A stretch of DNA of 39,491 nucleotides from an uncultured Pseudoflavonifractor sp. (GCF_944387275.1 NZ_CALXEG010000029.1:1-39491); one strand, 5' to 3'. Shown: positions 16,299-25,126, counted from the first letter of the stretch. The notes: generated by a model not told the origin, from the sequence alone. Translations and numbers: made by a program.

Positions 16299-16670
16299 TC
16301 ACTCCTGCTTCATCTGGGCCACGGTGTCCTTGATCTGCCGGCAGAGGCCCTCAATGGCCGGGTCTCCGCTGCCGCGCTGGTCGTTCATCTCCATGATGCT
16401 GTCGGCAAAGCGGTCGATGTCGGAGAGCTGGGACTGCATTTTCTGGAAGCGGCGGATGATGCCCGTCTTGTCCTCCAGCTCCTGCATGATGCCCTCCGCC
16501 CGGACGATCACGTCCCGGACGCCCTGGCGGGTGATGTCGTAATTCTCGGCGATCTCAGCCAGAGAGAGGTCCTCATTATAATAGAGGTCAAAGAATTCCT
16601 TCTGCCGGTCGGTGAGCATGTCACCGTAAAAGTCGAACAGGAGCGCCATGCGGTAAGCCTGGTTTTTCAT
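16299..16670 (-). CDS. ylxM: YlxM-type helix-turn-helix protein (SRP operon)
   Basis: 123 residues. UPF0122/YlxM proteins are encoded just before ffh in many Firmicutes and have a sigma-region-4-like helix-turn-helix: DLYYNEDLSLAEIAENYDITRQGV. The C-terminal part here is a charged helix. It has been linked to SRP assembly in some species; its role here is inferred from context. GGGAGG lies before the ATG. First gene of the operon. Confidence 0.93.
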   Translation of the reverse strand: MKNQAYRMALLFDFYGDMLTDRQKEFFDLYYNEDLSLAEIAENYDITRQGVRDVIVRAEGIMQELEDKTGIIRRFQKMQSQLSDIDRFADSIMEMNDQRGSGDPAIEGLCRQIKDTVAQMKQE

Positions 16671-16692
16671 TCTTCAGCCTCCCTTCGGTTTC

Positions 16693-16712
16693 GTAAAGCG
16701 CATCAGCTTTAC
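16693..16712. repeat. Small inverted repeat in the ylxM leader
   Basis: GTAAAGC (16693-16699) pairs with GCTTTAC (16706-16712), 6-base loop, between the promoter and the ylxM start. Possible leader hairpin or operator; no U-tract. Confidence 0.4.
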
Positions 16713-16722
16713 AACGTTGGTT

Positions 16723-16751
16723 ATGATACAATATTTTGTGGTTTTTGTCAA
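16723..16751 (-). promoter_or_regulatory. Promoter of the ylxM-ffh-rpsP-khpA-rimM-trmD operon
   Basis: Minus strand: TTGACA (16746-16751), 17-base spacer, TATCAT (16723-16728). Consensus -35 and good -10. Confidence 0.85.
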
Positions 16752-16854
16752 GACGAAAATGGAAGATGGCTCGGGGAAATTTTCCGACAATCTGAACAAG
16801 GAGCCATAAGCGTTGCGTTTCCCCTGCGGCGGAGACAATCTTTTGGATTTGGGG

Positions 16855-16883
16855 GTGTCAAAAGAGAGGAATCGTTGTATAAT
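16855..16883 (+). promoter_or_regulatory. Promoter of the yfmF-yfmH-lgt-folD operon
   Basis: GTGTCA (16855-16860), 17-base spacer, TATAAT (16878-16883). Divergent from the ylxM promoter with about 100 bases between. Confidence 0.75.
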
Positions 16884-16966
16884 AAGGCTTGTCAATTTTC
16901 CATGCCTCTCTGTGCGATTTCGCCTAAAACCGGCAGCAGGAGGGAGGCAAGAAAGGATGAGCGCGG

Positions 16967-18253
16967 ATGACCGAAGTCACCCGAACGGAACTGCTGCCCG
17001 GCGTGTATCTCACGGCGGTGCATACCATGAAATTCAAATCCTCCTACATGGGGATTCAGCTTCTCACACCCCTGAGTGAGGAGCATGCCGCCGCCAACGC
17101 CCTGGTGCCCATGGTGCTGCGGTGGGGTACGGAGCGCTGCCCGGACATGGAGCGCCTGTCCGCCGCACTGGATGAGCTGTACGGCGGGGCGGTGGAGCCC
17201 ATTGTGCGCAAAAAAGGGGAGACCCAGTGCGTGGGCTTTGTGGCCAGCTTTTTGGACGACGCCTATGTGCCCGACGGCACCCCTATTCTGGAGCGGGCCG
17301 CCGCTCTGCTGGGGGAACTGCTGCTCACCCCGGCCAGGGAGAACGGCGGCTTTGTCTCCGCCTATGTGGAGCGGGAGCGTTCCAACCTGGTGGACCGCAT
17401 CCGGGCCCAGGTCAACGACAAGCGGCAGTACGCCGTGCTCCGGCTGGTGCAGCTGATGTGCCAGGGGGAGCCCTACGGGGTGGACCGGCTGGGCAGCGAG
17501 CCCAGTGCCGCCGCCATCACCAATGAAGAACTGTGGACGCGCTATCAGACCCTGCTGTCCGGCGCCCGGGTGGAGCTCTATTTCTCCGGCTCCGCTCCCT
17601 TTGGCCGGGTGGAGGCCGCTTTCCGCAGCGCACTTTCCCAGCTGAAAGGCCGTGCCGTGGAGGACATCTCCATTGGCCGGAACGGGATCGGCGTGGGAGA
17701 GGAGACGCCCCGGAGCTTTGAGGACGCGCTGGATGTGACTCAGGGCAAACTGGCCATGGGCCTGCGGACTGACATCCAGGTGACGGATGCGGAATACCCC
17801 GCGCTGATGCTCTTCAACGCCGTGTTCGGCGGCACCACCACCTCCAAGCTTTTCCTCAATGTGCGGGAGAAGCTGTCGCTGTGCTACTACGCCAGCTCCC
17901 AGCTGGAGAAGTTCAAGGGCCTGATGCTGGTGTCCTCCGGCGTGGAATTTGACAAGCGGGATGCCGCCCAGAGCGAGATTCTGGCCCAGCTGGAGAAGTG
18001 CCGCCGGGGCGAGATCGAGCCCTGGGAGCTGGAGGCCGCCCGCCGCAGCGCGGTGAGCAGCCTGAAGAGCATGCTGGACAGCCAGGGCCGCATGGAGGAC
18101 TTCTGGCTGGGGCTGGCCGTGGGCCGGGGAGACGGGCCGGAAACGCTGACTGCCAAGCTGGAGCAGGTCACCGTGGACCAGGTGGCCGCGGCCGCCCGCC
18201 GGGTGCGGCTGGACAGCATCTATTTCCTCAAGGGGAAGGAGGAACACCAGTGA
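16967..18253 (+). CDS. yfmF: M16 peptidase-like protein, inactive-type partner (YfmF)
   Basis: 428 residues. It has the M16 (pitrilysin/insulinase) fold but no HxxEH zinc motif, so it is the non-catalytic half of a pair with the next gene. In B. subtilis yfmF and yfmH are linked to 5-aminopentanol modification of EF-P. C-terminal M16 features include FGGTTTSKLFLNVREKLSLCYY. ATG at 16967 has AAAGGA about 9 bases upstream. The stop overlaps the GTG of yfmH (GTGA). No efp gene is in the window, so the function is by family only. Confidence 0.88.
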   Translation: MTEVTRTELLPGVYLTAVHTMKFKSSYMGIQLLTPLSEEHAAANALVPMVLRWGTERCPDMERLSAALDELYGGAVEPIVRKKGETQCVGFVASFLDDAYVPDGTPILERAAALLGELLLTPARENGGFVSAYVERERSNLVDRIRAQVNDKRQYAVLRLVQLMCQGEPYGVDRLGSEPSAAAITNEELWTRYQTLLSGARVELYFSGSAPFGRVEAAFRSALSQLKGRAVEDISIGRNGIGVGEETPRSFEDALDVTQGKLAMGLRTDIQVTDAEYPALMLFNAVFGGTTTSKLFLNVREKLSLCYYASSQLEKFKGLMLVSSGVEFDKRDAAQSEILAQLEKCRRGEIEPWELEAARRSAVSSLKSMLDSQGRMEDFWLGLAVGRGDGPETLTAKLEQVTVDQVAAAARRVRLDSIYFLKGKEEHQ

Positions 18254-19530
18254 ATCGCAAGGAATATCCCCGGATGGGGGAGACCGTCTTTTCCGCCCGA
18301 CTGGAGAACGGTCTGACCGTCTACGTGGATGTGAAGCCGGATTTTCAGAAGAGCTACGCCTTTTTCGCCACCGACTACGGCGGCATGGACATGAAATTCC
18401 AGCTGGACGGCCAGTGGCACGACACCCCTGCCGGGGTGGCCCATTTTCTGGAGCACAAGACCTTTGACACCAAGGACGGCAACGCCCTTCAGGACCTGGC
18501 GGCCAATGGCGCCAGCCCCAACGCCTTCACCAGCTCAGCCATCACGGGCTACTACTTTGAGAGCACGGAAAAATTCTATGAGAATCTGAAGATCCTGCTC
18601 TCCTTCGTCTCCCAGCCCTACTACACTCAGGAGAGCGTGGACAAGGAGCAGGGCATCATCGGCCAAGAGATCCGGATGATCGAGGACGACCCGGAGAACC
18701 AGGTGTACTACGCCATGCTGGAAGGGCTGTACGCCCATCACCCAATCCGTACCTCGGTGGCGGGGACCATCGATTCCATCTCCCGCATCACGGCGGATAC
18801 CCTGAACCTGTGCCACAGCGCCTTTTACAACCCGGGCAACATGGTGCTCTGCGTGGCGGGCAACGTGGACCCGGAGAAGGTGTTGGAGATGGCCCGGGAG
18901 ATCCTGCCCAAAGAGGGCAAGGGCTCCATCTCCAGGGACTACGGCCCCGCCGAGCCCCAGGCCGCGGCCAGGAGCCGGACGGAGCTGAAGATGGAGGTGT
19001 CCACCCCCATCTTCCAGCTGGGCTGGAAGATGGACCCGGCGCCCAGGGGGGAGGAGCAGTTCCGGCAGAAGCTGGTGGCGGAGCTCTCCTGCGAGGCCCT
19101 GCTGGGCAACTCCAGCCCTCTGTATGTCCGGCTGTACCGGGAGGGCCTGCTCAACAGCAGCTTCACCTACGGCTTTGACGGTTATCCCTCCTGCGCCTAT
19201 GCCATGGCCGGCGGGGAGAGCACCGACCCGGACGCACTGGCCGCGGCCATTGCCGCCGAGGCGGAGCGGATCGGTCGGGAGGGCGTGGACCCGGCCCTGT
19301 TTGCCCGGCTGAAAAAGGGCATGTACGGCACCAAGGTGCGGGGCCTCAACTCCTTTGAGAATATCTGCGTGGGCATGGCCCAGGCCTACTTCGCCGGCTA
19401 CGATATGCTCCGGTTCCCGGAGGTCTTTGAGAACATCAGCCAGGCGGACGTGGAGGCGTGCATCCGTACCTGCTTTACGCCGGAGCGGGCGGCGCTGGCC
19501 GTGGTGATGCCGGGGGAGGGACAGGCATGA
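18250..19530 (+). CDS. yfmH: M16 family zinc metallopeptidase (YfmH)
   Basis: 426 residues. The catalytic half of the pair: inverted zinc motif HFLEH at residues 65-69, with the distal glutamate region IIGQEIRMIEDDPEN downstream. The domain pair ends near the C-terminus with RLKKGMYGTKVRGLNSFENI. Start is GTG at 18250, overlapping the yfmF stop by 4 bases, with AAGGAGG upstream; a longer open frame within yfmF is not used. No signal peptide is seen, so it is probably cytoplasmic. The substrate is not shown by the sequence. Confidence 0.9.
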   Translation: MNRKEYPRMGETVFSARLENGLTVYVDVKPDFQKSYAFFATDYGGMDMKFQLDGQWHDTPAGVAHFLEHKTFDTKDGNALQDLAANGASPNAFTSSAITGYYFESTEKFYENLKILLSFVSQPYYTQESVDKEQGIIGQEIRMIEDDPENQVYYAMLEGLYAHHPIRTSVAGTIDSISRITADTLNLCHSAFYNPGNMVLCVAGNVDPEKVLEMAREILPKEGKGSISRDYGPAEPQAAARSRTELKMEVSTPIFQLGWKMDPAPRGEEQFRQKLVAELSCEALLGNSSPLYVRLYREGLLNSSFTYGFDGYPSCAYAMAGGESTDPDALAAAIAAEAERIGREGVDPALFARLKKGMYGTKVRGLNSFENICVGMAQAYFAGYDMLRFPEVFENISQADVEACIRTCFTPERAALAVVMPGEGQA

Positions 19531-20516
19531 TCAACACGGTCTCTTTTCCCGGCCTGGGGCTGGAGTTCACGCTCAATAGGGTGGCGGCCAGCCCCTTTGG
19601 CTTCAACATCTACTGGTATGCCGTCATCATCGTGGCTGGCGCCGTTCTGGCCTGGTTCTATTGCAGCCGCAAGGGCCCCAAGCTGGGTATCAGCGACGAC
19701 GACCTGACCGACCTGCTCATCTTTGCCGTGCCCCTTGCCCTGGTGGGGGCGCGGCTGTACTACATCCTGTTCTACCTGGACCTGTTCAAAAATGAGGACG
19801 GCAGCCTCAGCTTCAGTAGGATGCTGGACGTGCGGGATGGCGGCCTGGCCATCTACGGCGGCGTTATCGCGGCGGTCATCGTGCTGTTCTTTGTCTGCCG
19901 GTACAAGAAGATCCCCTTTCTGGCCTTTGCCGACCTGGGCGGCATGGGCCTGCTCATCGGCCAGTGCATCGGCCGTTGGGGCAACTTCGTCAACGTGGAG
20001 GCCTACGGCGGCCTGACCGACCTGCCCTGGCGGATGTGCTCCGAAAAAATTGCCAACGAGCTGTATGCCAAAGGGCTGGTGGATGCCGCCGGGTGGCAGC
20101 AGGTGATGGACGGCACCCTGGGCGTCCATCCCACCTTTTTCTACGAGTCGGCCTGGAACCTGGTGGGCTTCCTGCTCATCGTATTGATCTCCCGGAAGTG
20201 GCGCAAGTTCGACGGCCAGCTCTTCTTCACCTACCTGGCCTGGTACGGCGTTGGCCGGGGCATCATCGAGGGCATGCGTACCGACAGCCTCTACTTTATG
20301 AATACCCCCATCCGGGTGTCCCAGGTGTTGGGCTTTGCCTCCGCTCTGGTGGCGGCGGCCCTGTGGGTGTGGTTCTACCTGCACCGGCCCGCTCCGGATC
20401 AGCTGTGGGTGCACCGCCGGGCCGCCATGGAGGCGGCCAAAGCGGCGTCGCAGCAGGCGGACACGGACGAGAACAGAGACAAGGAGGACGAGGACAATGG
20501 CAGCGACCATCATTGA
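19527..20516 (+). CDS. lgt: Prolipoprotein diacylglyceryl transferase
   Basis: 329 residues, polytopic membrane protein. It moves diacylglycerol from phosphatidylglycerol onto the lipobox cysteine of prolipoproteins, such as the flavin reductase at 5840. The signature GRWGNFVNVEAYG is at 149-161, HPTFFYES at 201-208 and GRGIIEGMRTD near the end. The GGLAIYGG stretch (105-112) has Tyr where E. coli has His103, probably a lineage variant. A hydrophilic charged tail of about 40 residues follows the last helix. ATG overlaps the yfmH stop (ATGA), with GGGAGGG upstream. Confidence 0.97.
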   Translation: MINTVSFPGLGLEFTLNRVAASPFGFNIYWYAVIIVAGAVLAWFYCSRKGPKLGISDDDLTDLLIFAVPLALVGARLYYILFYLDLFKNEDGSLSFSRMLDVRDGGLAIYGGVIAAVIVLFFVCRYKKIPFLAFADLGGMGLLIGQCIGRWGNFVNVEAYGGLTDLPWRMCSEKIANELYAKGLVDAAGWQQVMDGTLGVHPTFFYESAWNLVGFLLIVLISRKWRKFDGQLFFTYLAWYGVGRGIIEGMRTDSLYFMNTPIRVSQVLGFASALVAAALWVWFYLHRPAPDQLWVHRRAAMEAAKAASQQADTDENRDKEDEDNGSDHH

Positions 20517-21339
20517 CGGAAAGGCTCTGGCGGCCAAGTGCAAGGCCCGGATCAAGGACGAGGTGGAGCATCTCTCCAAGCGGCCCGGCCTGGCCGTGAT
20601 CATCGTGGGGGACAATCCCGCCTCCCGCATCTATGTCAACCACAAGAAGAAGGACTGCGCCGAGTGCGGCATTTACAGCGAGGAGTACGCCCTGCCCGAG
20701 TGCGCCCGGCAGGAGGAGCTGCTGGAGCTCATCGGCCTGCTCAACGGCAGGGAGGACATTGACGGCATTCTGGTCCAGCTGCCGCTGCCCGCCCAGTTTG
20801 ACGAGAAGGCGGTGCTCAACGCCATTGACCCTGGTAAGGACGTGGACTGCTTCCACCCCTATAATGTAGGCCAGCTGATGATCGGGGAGCACACCTTTCT
20901 GCCCTGCACGCCGGCCGGTGTGATGGCCATGCTGGACGAGTACCACATTGACCCCGCGGGGAAGCACGCGGTGGTGGTGGGACGCTCCAACATCGTGGGC
21001 AAACCCCAGGCCATGCTGCTGCTCCAGCGCCACGCCACCGTGACCATCTGCCACTCCCGCACCCCCGATCTGGGAGCCATCACCCGTCAGGCAGACATCC
21101 TGGTGGCGGCGGTGGGGAAGACCGGCCTCATCACCGCCGACATGGTGAAGGAGGGGGCTGCCGTCATCGACGTGGCCATGAACCGGAACGCGGAGGGAAA
21201 GCTCTGCGGCGACGTGGACTTTGAGGCGGTAAAGGAGAAGGCATCCTTTATTACCCCGGTGCCCGGCGGTGTGGGGCCCATGACACGGGTCATGCTGCTG
21301 GAGAACACCCTCACTGCGGCGCGGGTCCACGGGAAGTAA
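20497..21339 (+). CDS. folD: Methylene-tetrahydrofolate dehydrogenase / methenyl-tetrahydrofolate cyclohydrolase
   Basis: 280 residues. Bifunctional NADP enzyme linking 5,10-methylene- and 10-formyl-tetrahydrofolate. The catalytic YxxxK is Tyr46-Lys50 (IYVNHKKKDC); DGILVQLPLP, VVVGRSNIVGKP and TPVPGGVGPMT are present. ATG at 20497 lies inside the end of lgt (20-base overlap) with AAGGAGG 9 bases upstream. Last gene of the yfmF-yfmH-lgt-folD operon. Confidence 0.98.
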   Translation: MAATIIDGKALAAKCKARIKDEVEHLSKRPGLAVIIVGDNPASRIYVNHKKKDCAECGIYSEEYALPECARQEELLELIGLLNGREDIDGILVQLPLPAQFDEKAVLNAIDPGKDVDCFHPYNVGQLMIGEHTFLPCTPAGVMAMLDEYHIDPAGKHAVVVGRSNIVGKPQAMLLLQRHATVTICHSRTPDLGAITRQADILVAAVGKTGLITADMVKEGAAVIDVAMNRNAEGKLCGDVDFEAVKEKASFITPVPGGVGPMTRVMLLENTLTAARVHGK

Positions 21340-21352
21340 ACGGCAATAAACG

Positions 21353-21390
21353 AAAAACATCCTGGAGCATCTGCTCCAGGATGTTTTTAT
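21353..21390 (+). terminator. folD operon terminator
   Basis: A 17-base perfect inverted repeat (21353-21369 with 21372-21388, AAAAACATCCTGGAGCA arm) with a very short loop, ending in TTTTTAT. Confidence 0.92.
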
Positions 21391-21409
21391 GGAAAGGGAA
21401 GACGGGTGC

Positions 21410-21445
21410 AAAAAGGCCCCTGCGCTTGAGCGCAGGGGCCTTTTC
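21410..21445 (-). terminator. rpmB terminator
   Basis: Perfect 15-bp stem (21411-21425 with 21430-21444) and 4-base loop. On the minus strand it follows the rpmB stop by 14 bases and ends in TTTTTGC. It may also back up the folD terminator. Confidence 0.9.
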
Positions 21446-21458
21446 TCAGTTCAGAGAA

Positions 21459-21647
21459 TCACACGGCGCGGGTGACCTTACCCGAACGGAGGCATCTGGT
21501 GCACACATAGACGTGCTTGGGCGCACCGTCCACGATCGCCTTAACACGCTTCACGTTGGGCTTCCAGGGACGGTTGGTGCGGCGGTGAGAGTGGGACACC
21601 TGAATGCCGAACACAACGCCCTTGTCGCAAAATTCACACTTGGCCAT
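21459..21647 (-). CDS. rpmB: Ribosomal protein bL28, zinc-binding (C+) form
   Basis: 62 residues. Large-subunit protein. It keeps two CxxC pairs, Cys4/Cys7 (CEFC) and Cys49/Cys52 (CTRC), so it is the zinc-binding form of L28. Core: VSHSHRRTNRPWKPNVKRV. GAGGAGG lies before the ATG. Monocistronic, with its own promoter and terminator. Confidence 0.98.
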   Translation of the reverse strand: MAKCEFCDKGVVFGIQVSHSHRRTNRPWKPNVKRVKAIVDGAPKHVYVCTRCLRSGKVTRAV

Positions 21648-21697
21648 TCGCTAAACCTCCTCGCTCGTCAGGTTTTGCTTACAAAGCATCGACTGAT

Positions 21698-21726
21698 ATA
21701 ATAACAGAAACTGCGGAAAAATGCAA
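21698..21726 (-). promoter_or_regulatory. rpmB promoter
   Basis: Minus strand: TTGCAT (21721-21726), 17-base spacer, TATTAT (21698-21703). The -35 is only partly matched. Confidence 0.55.
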
Positions 21727-21838
21727 GCTTTTTTTCAAAGAAAGATAAACGGGGCAAAAATTGAGGCAAACACAGGCGAAAGAGGAGAAAAACGGCCCTA
21801 TTTCGTCCGTACAGATGGAGAATAAAAAACAGAGAAAT

Positions 21839-22609
21839 TCAGTCCAGTCCGGCGGCGGCCACCAGATCGGCCATGGAGTAGAGGCCGGGCTTCTCCACGC
21901 CGGCCAGGAATCGGGCCGCCTTGACCGCACCGGCGGCAAAGACCTCCCGGGACTGGGCGGAGTGGCGCAGTTCAATGACCTCGTCCCGTCCGGCAAAGAT
22001 GATCTCGTGGTCACCCACGATGGTGCCCCCCCGGACAGAGGAGATGCCGATCTCGTGGGGGTCTCTGGGCTTGCGGACGGACTGCCGCTCGTAGACGTAC
22101 TGGGGCTGGTAGGGGAGGGCGGAGGCCGCCGCGTCGGCGATCATCAGGGCGGTGCCGCTGGGGGCGTCCACCTTCCGGTGGTGATGCCGCTCCACGATCT
22201 CCACATCGTAGTCGCTGCCCAGGATGGAAGCGGCCCGGCGCACCAGCTCCAGCAGCACATTGATGCCCAGGGACATGTTCCCGGAGCGGAAGATGGGCAC
22301 CAGCTTGGCGGCCTCGTCGATGGCGGTCAGCTGCTCCTGAGAGTAGCCGGTGGTGGCCAGGACCAGGGGGACCTTGCGGGTGGTGCCGAACTCCAGCAGG
22401 CCCTGGAGGGCGGCGGGGCTGGAGAAGTCGATGACCGCGTCCACCTCACCGTCGAACTCAGCGGGGGAGGTACAGACCTTGAAGTCCCGGTCGCAGGTGC
22501 CCAGGATATCAAAGCCCACGGCGATTTCAATGTCCGGCGCGGAGCGGCAGATATCCTCCACCACCCGGCCCATGTGGCCGTTGCAGCCGGAAATACCGAT
22601 TCGGAGCAT
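21839..22609 (-). CDS. dapB: 4-hydroxy-tetrahydrodipicolinate reductase
   Basis: 256 residues. NAD(P)H-dependent second committed step of the diaminopimelate/lysine branch. Nucleotide-binding GCNGHMG at 8-14; the active-site stretch EIVERHHHRKVDAPSGTA at 137-154 with its catalytic histidine and lysine; GNMSLGINVL is the hinge. Third gene of asd-dapA-dapB, under the lysine riboswitch. A GGGA ribosome site is weak. Confidence 0.98.
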   Translation of the reverse strand: MLRIGISGCNGHMGRVVEDICRSAPDIEIAVGFDILGTCDRDFKVCTSPAEFDGEVDAVIDFSSPAALQGLLEFGTTRKVPLVLATTGYSQEQLTAIDEAAKLVPIFRSGNMSLGINVLLELVRRAASILGSDYDVEIVERHHHRKVDAPSGTALMIADAAASALPYQPQYVYERQSVRKPRDPHEIGISSVRGGTIVGDHEIIFAGRDEVIELRHSAQSREVFAAGAVKAARFLAGVEKPGLYSMADLVAAAGLD

Positions 22610-22630
22610 AATTCAACGTCCCTTTCCGTG

Positions 22631-22669
22631 GCGCGGGCGCTGCCCGCGCGGATGAGCCGCGCTGCGGCT
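22631..22669. repeat. Two GC-rich hairpins between dapA and dapB
   Basis: GCGCGGGC (22631-22638) pairs with GCCCGCGC (22642-22649), and AGCCGC (22655-22660) pairs with GCGGCT (22664-22669); both loops are GCT. They fill the 69-base gap between dapA and dapB, with no U-tract, so they look like processing or stability elements, not terminators. Confidence 0.6.
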
Positions 22670-22678
22670 TTCTGACAG

Positions 22679-23572
22679 TCAGGCCTTGAGCAGGCCCATC
22701 CGCTGCATGGAGGCCTTCAGGCTCTCCAGGTGGGCGGGGGAGATGTCACACAGGGGCAGGCGGAGGCCGCCGGCCTTCATGCCCATCAGGTCCATGGCAG
22801 CCTTGATGGGGATGGGGTTGACCTCGATGAAGAGAGCGTCGATCAGGTCCATGTACTCCACCTGGAGCTTGGAGGCGGCGGCGAAGTCGTCGTCCAGGCA
22901 CAGGTGGCTCATCTTCACCATGACCTGGGGGACGATATTGGCGGCCACCGAGATGACGCCCTTGGCGCCCAGACTCATCATGGGCACCACCTGGTCGTCG
23001 TTGCCGGACCAGATGTAGAAGTCTTCGCCGCAGAGGAAGCGGGTGTGGGCCAGCAGGGAGAAGTTTCCGCTGGCCTCCTTGACGCCGTTGAACCGGGGGT
23101 TCTGGGAGAGAACCTTGTAGGTCTCGGCGGTGAAGGACACACCGGTGCGGGAGGGGACGTTATAGAGGATGATGGGCAGCTCCACCCGGTCGGCGATGTA
23201 CTCGTAGTGCTTGATCAGGCCGGTCTGGGAGCACTTGTTGTAGTAGGGGGTCACCAGCAGCAGGGCGTCGGCGCCGGAGTCCTGGGCGTGCTGGCACAGG
23301 TAGACGGCGGCGGTGGTGTCGTTGCTGCCGGCGCCGGCGATGACCTTGACCCGGTGGTTGACGTGCTTGACGCAGAACTCCACGGCGGCGATGTGCTCCC
23401 GGATGCTCATGGTAGCGCTCTCGCCGGTGGTGCCACAGACACACAGGGCGTCAATGCCGCTGTCGATCTGGGCGTCGATCTGGGCGGCAAAGGCGTCGTA
23501 GTTGATGGCGCCGCTGTCGTCAAAGGGAGTGACCAGCGCGGTGCAGGCGCCGGTAAAGACAGGTTCTCTCAT
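22679..23572 (-). CDS. dapA: 4-hydroxy-tetrahydrodipicolinate synthase
   Basis: 297 residues. Condenses aspartate semialdehyde with pyruvate through a Schiff base. Catalytic residues: Thr48-Thr49 (CGTTGE), Tyr137 (LYNVPSRTG) and Lys165 (GVKEASGN), spaced as in E. coli DapA. AGGAGG lies 9 bases before the ATG. It is 36 bases after asd in the same operon. Confidence 0.98.
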   Translation of the reverse strand: MREPVFTGACTALVTPFDDSGAINYDAFAAQIDAQIDSGIDALCVCGTTGESATMSIREHIAAVEFCVKHVNHRVKVIAGAGSNDTTAAVYLCQHAQDSGADALLLVTPYYNKCSQTGLIKHYEYIADRVELPIILYNVPSRTGVSFTAETYKVLSQNPRFNGVKEASGNFSLLAHTRFLCGEDFYIWSGNDDQVVPMMSLGAKGVISVAANIVPQVMVKMSHLCLDDDFAAASKLQVEYMDLIDALFIEVNPIPIKAAMDLMGMKAGGLRLPLCDISPAHLESLKASMQRMGLLKA

Positions 23573-23608
23573 ATAGATGTACCTCCTCAGGTCAGGATGG
23601 ATGAAGGA

Positions 23609-24700
23609 TCAGGCGCGGGGCTCGATATAGCCCTCAGCGCACAGCAGCTCGGCCAGCAGCACGCCGCCGCCGGCAGCGCCCCGGAGGGTGTTGTGGGACA
23701 GGCAGACGAACTTGTAGTCATACTGGGTGTCCGGGCGGAGGCGGCCCACGGAGATGGCCATGCCGCCCTCCAGCTCCCGGTCCAGACGGGCCTGGGGACG
23801 GTCGGGCTCCTCAAAGTAGTGGATGAACTGCTTGGGGGCGGTGGGCAGGTCCAGCTCCTGGGCGCGGCCCTTGTAGCTGGCCCACAGGGCCTTGATCTCG
23901 TCCACGGTGGGCTTGTGCTCGAAGTCCACGAACACAGCGGCGGTGTGGCCGTTGGACACGGGCACCCGCAGGCACTGAGAGGTGATGGCGGGGGAGTCGG
24001 CGGTGACGATGACGCCGTTCTCTACCTTGCCCCACACCTTCAGGGGCTCCTTCTCGCTCTTCTCCTCCTCGCCGCCGATGTAGGGGATCAGGTTATCCAC
24101 CATCTCGGGCCAGGTCTTGAAGGTCTTGCCCGCGCCGGAGATGGCCTGGTAAGTGCAGGCCAGCACCCGCTTGAGGCCGAAGGCCTCCTTCAGGGGGTGC
24201 AGGGCGGGGACGTAGCTCTGGATGGAGCAGTTGGACTTGACGGCGATGAAGCCGCGGGTGGTGCCCAGGCGGCGGCGCTGGGACTCAATGACCTGGAGGT
24301 GCTCGGGGTTGATCTCAGGCACCACCATGGGCACGTCGGGGGTCCAGCGGTTGGCGGAGTTGTTGGACACCACAGGGCACTCGTGGCGGGCGTAGTTCTC
24401 CTCCAGAGCCAGGATCTCGTCCTTTTTCATATCCACCGCGCAGAACACAAAGTCCACCATGGAGGCGATCTTGTCCACGTCCTCCTGAGCGTTCATGACG
24501 ATGAGCTTCTTGGCCTCCTCGGGTATGGGAGTGTCCATGGCCCAGCGGTCGCCGATGGCCTCCTCATAGGTCTTGCCTGCGCTGCGGCCGCTGGCCGCCA
24601 CGACGGTCAGATGGAACCAGGGGTGGTGCTCCATCAGGGTGACAAAACGCTGGCCCACCATACCGGTGGCGCCAATCACGCCTACTTTGTACTGCTTCAT
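23609..24700 (-). CDS. asd: Aspartate-semialdehyde dehydrogenase
   Basis: 363 residues. NADPH-dependent reduction of aspartyl phosphate to aspartate semialdehyde. GATGMVG at residues 10-16 binds the cofactor; catalytic Cys158 in KSNCSIQ; the histidine region is in [11 protein letters not shown]. The sequence fits the archaeal/fungal-type ASADH branch better than the E. coli type. ATG at 24700 is chosen because GGAGG lies 8 bases upstream; an ATG at 24715 has no ribosome site. First gene of the lysine-riboswitch operon. Confidence 0.96.
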   Translation of the reverse strand: MKQYKVGVIGATGMVGQRFVTLMEHHPWFHLTVVAASGRSAGKTYEEAIGDRWAMDTPIPEEAKKLIVMNAQEDVDKIASMVDFVFCAVDMKKDEILALEENYARHECPVVSNNSANRWTPDVPMVVPEINPEHLQVIESQRRRLGTTRGFIAVKSNCSIQSYVPALHPLKEAFGLKRVLACTYQAISGAGKTFKTWPEMVDNLIPYIGGEEEKSEKEPLKVWGKVENGVIVTADSPAITSQCLRVPVSNGHTAAVFVDFEHKPTVDEIKALWASYKGRAQELDLPTAPKQFIHYFEEPDRPQARLDRELEGGMAISVGRLRPDTQYDYKFVCLSHNTLRGAAGGGVLLAELLCAEGYIEPRA

Positions 24701-24816
24701 GTTCAGGACCTCCATCGCTCTCTTTTAACTTATGCTATTCCGGCGCCGGCCGGTTTAAGACCAGTGCCGGAAGGGAAACCAAAATGAATGACTGCGACCC
24801 GAAAAATGCATCCGGA

Positions 24817-24855
24817 TAAAAAAAGAAATCAGCGGGTTTACATACCGGCTGATTT
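24817..24855 (-). terminator. Riboswitch-controlled terminator before asd
   Basis: On the minus strand AAATCAGC (24848-24855) pairs with GCTGATTT (24826-24833), with further GG/CC pairs, and is followed by CTTTTTTT. It lies about 50 bases after the aptamer and 117 bases before asd, the expected place for a lysine-OFF terminator. Confidence 0.82.
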
Positions 24856-24903
24856 TGTACTATAATGTCAGGGACGGTCGCCCGGCCCCGGCACTACAAA
24901 AGC

Positions 24904-25071
24904 AGACAGCACTCCGCCGGAGGACCGGCGACAGTCGCAGGGCTGATGTGCCCGGCGCCCAGGAAAGGCGGTTCCGTACCCGCGCTCCCTTCGGCGGTTT
25001 TCCCTTTGACGCGGATCGCCGGGCCAGCGGAGCCCTCACCGCGCTACTTTTGAAAACCGCAACCTCTATCT
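24904..25071 (-). promoter_or_regulatory. Lysine riboswitch (L box) for asd-dapA-dapB
   Basis: A 168-base aptamer on the minus strand. P1 is closed by AGATAG (25066-25071) with CTGTCT (24904-24909). Reading 5' to 3', the conserved core pieces appear in order: AGAGG, TCAAAAGTAG, AAAGGG, CCGCCGAAGG, CTGGG, CTGTC and GGAGTGCTGTCT. These match the lysC L-box of B. subtilis piece by piece. Lysine binding should favour the terminator at 24817-24855. Together with promoter and terminator it fills the 466-base gap between asd and the SpoIID-like gene. Confidence 0.9.
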
Positions 25072-25097
25072 TGCAGTAATTCAGTTGATTTTTGAAA

Positions 25098-25126
25098 ATA
25101 GTATCACAACCGCTTTGCTGTGTCAA
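25098..25126 (-). promoter_or_regulatory. Promoter of the lysine riboswitch-asd-dapA-dapB transcript
   Basis: Minus strand: TTGACA (25121-25126), 17-base spacer, TACTAT (25098-25103). The transcript would start about 20 bases before P1. It lies within the upstream region of the divergent SpoIID-like gene, for which I see no clear promoter. Confidence 0.85.

Noticed and set aside
22730..24787. A 685-codon plus-strand open frame over dapA and asd
   Set aside because: Antisense to two enzymes with intact catalytic residues; Gly/Val/His-rich product without family.
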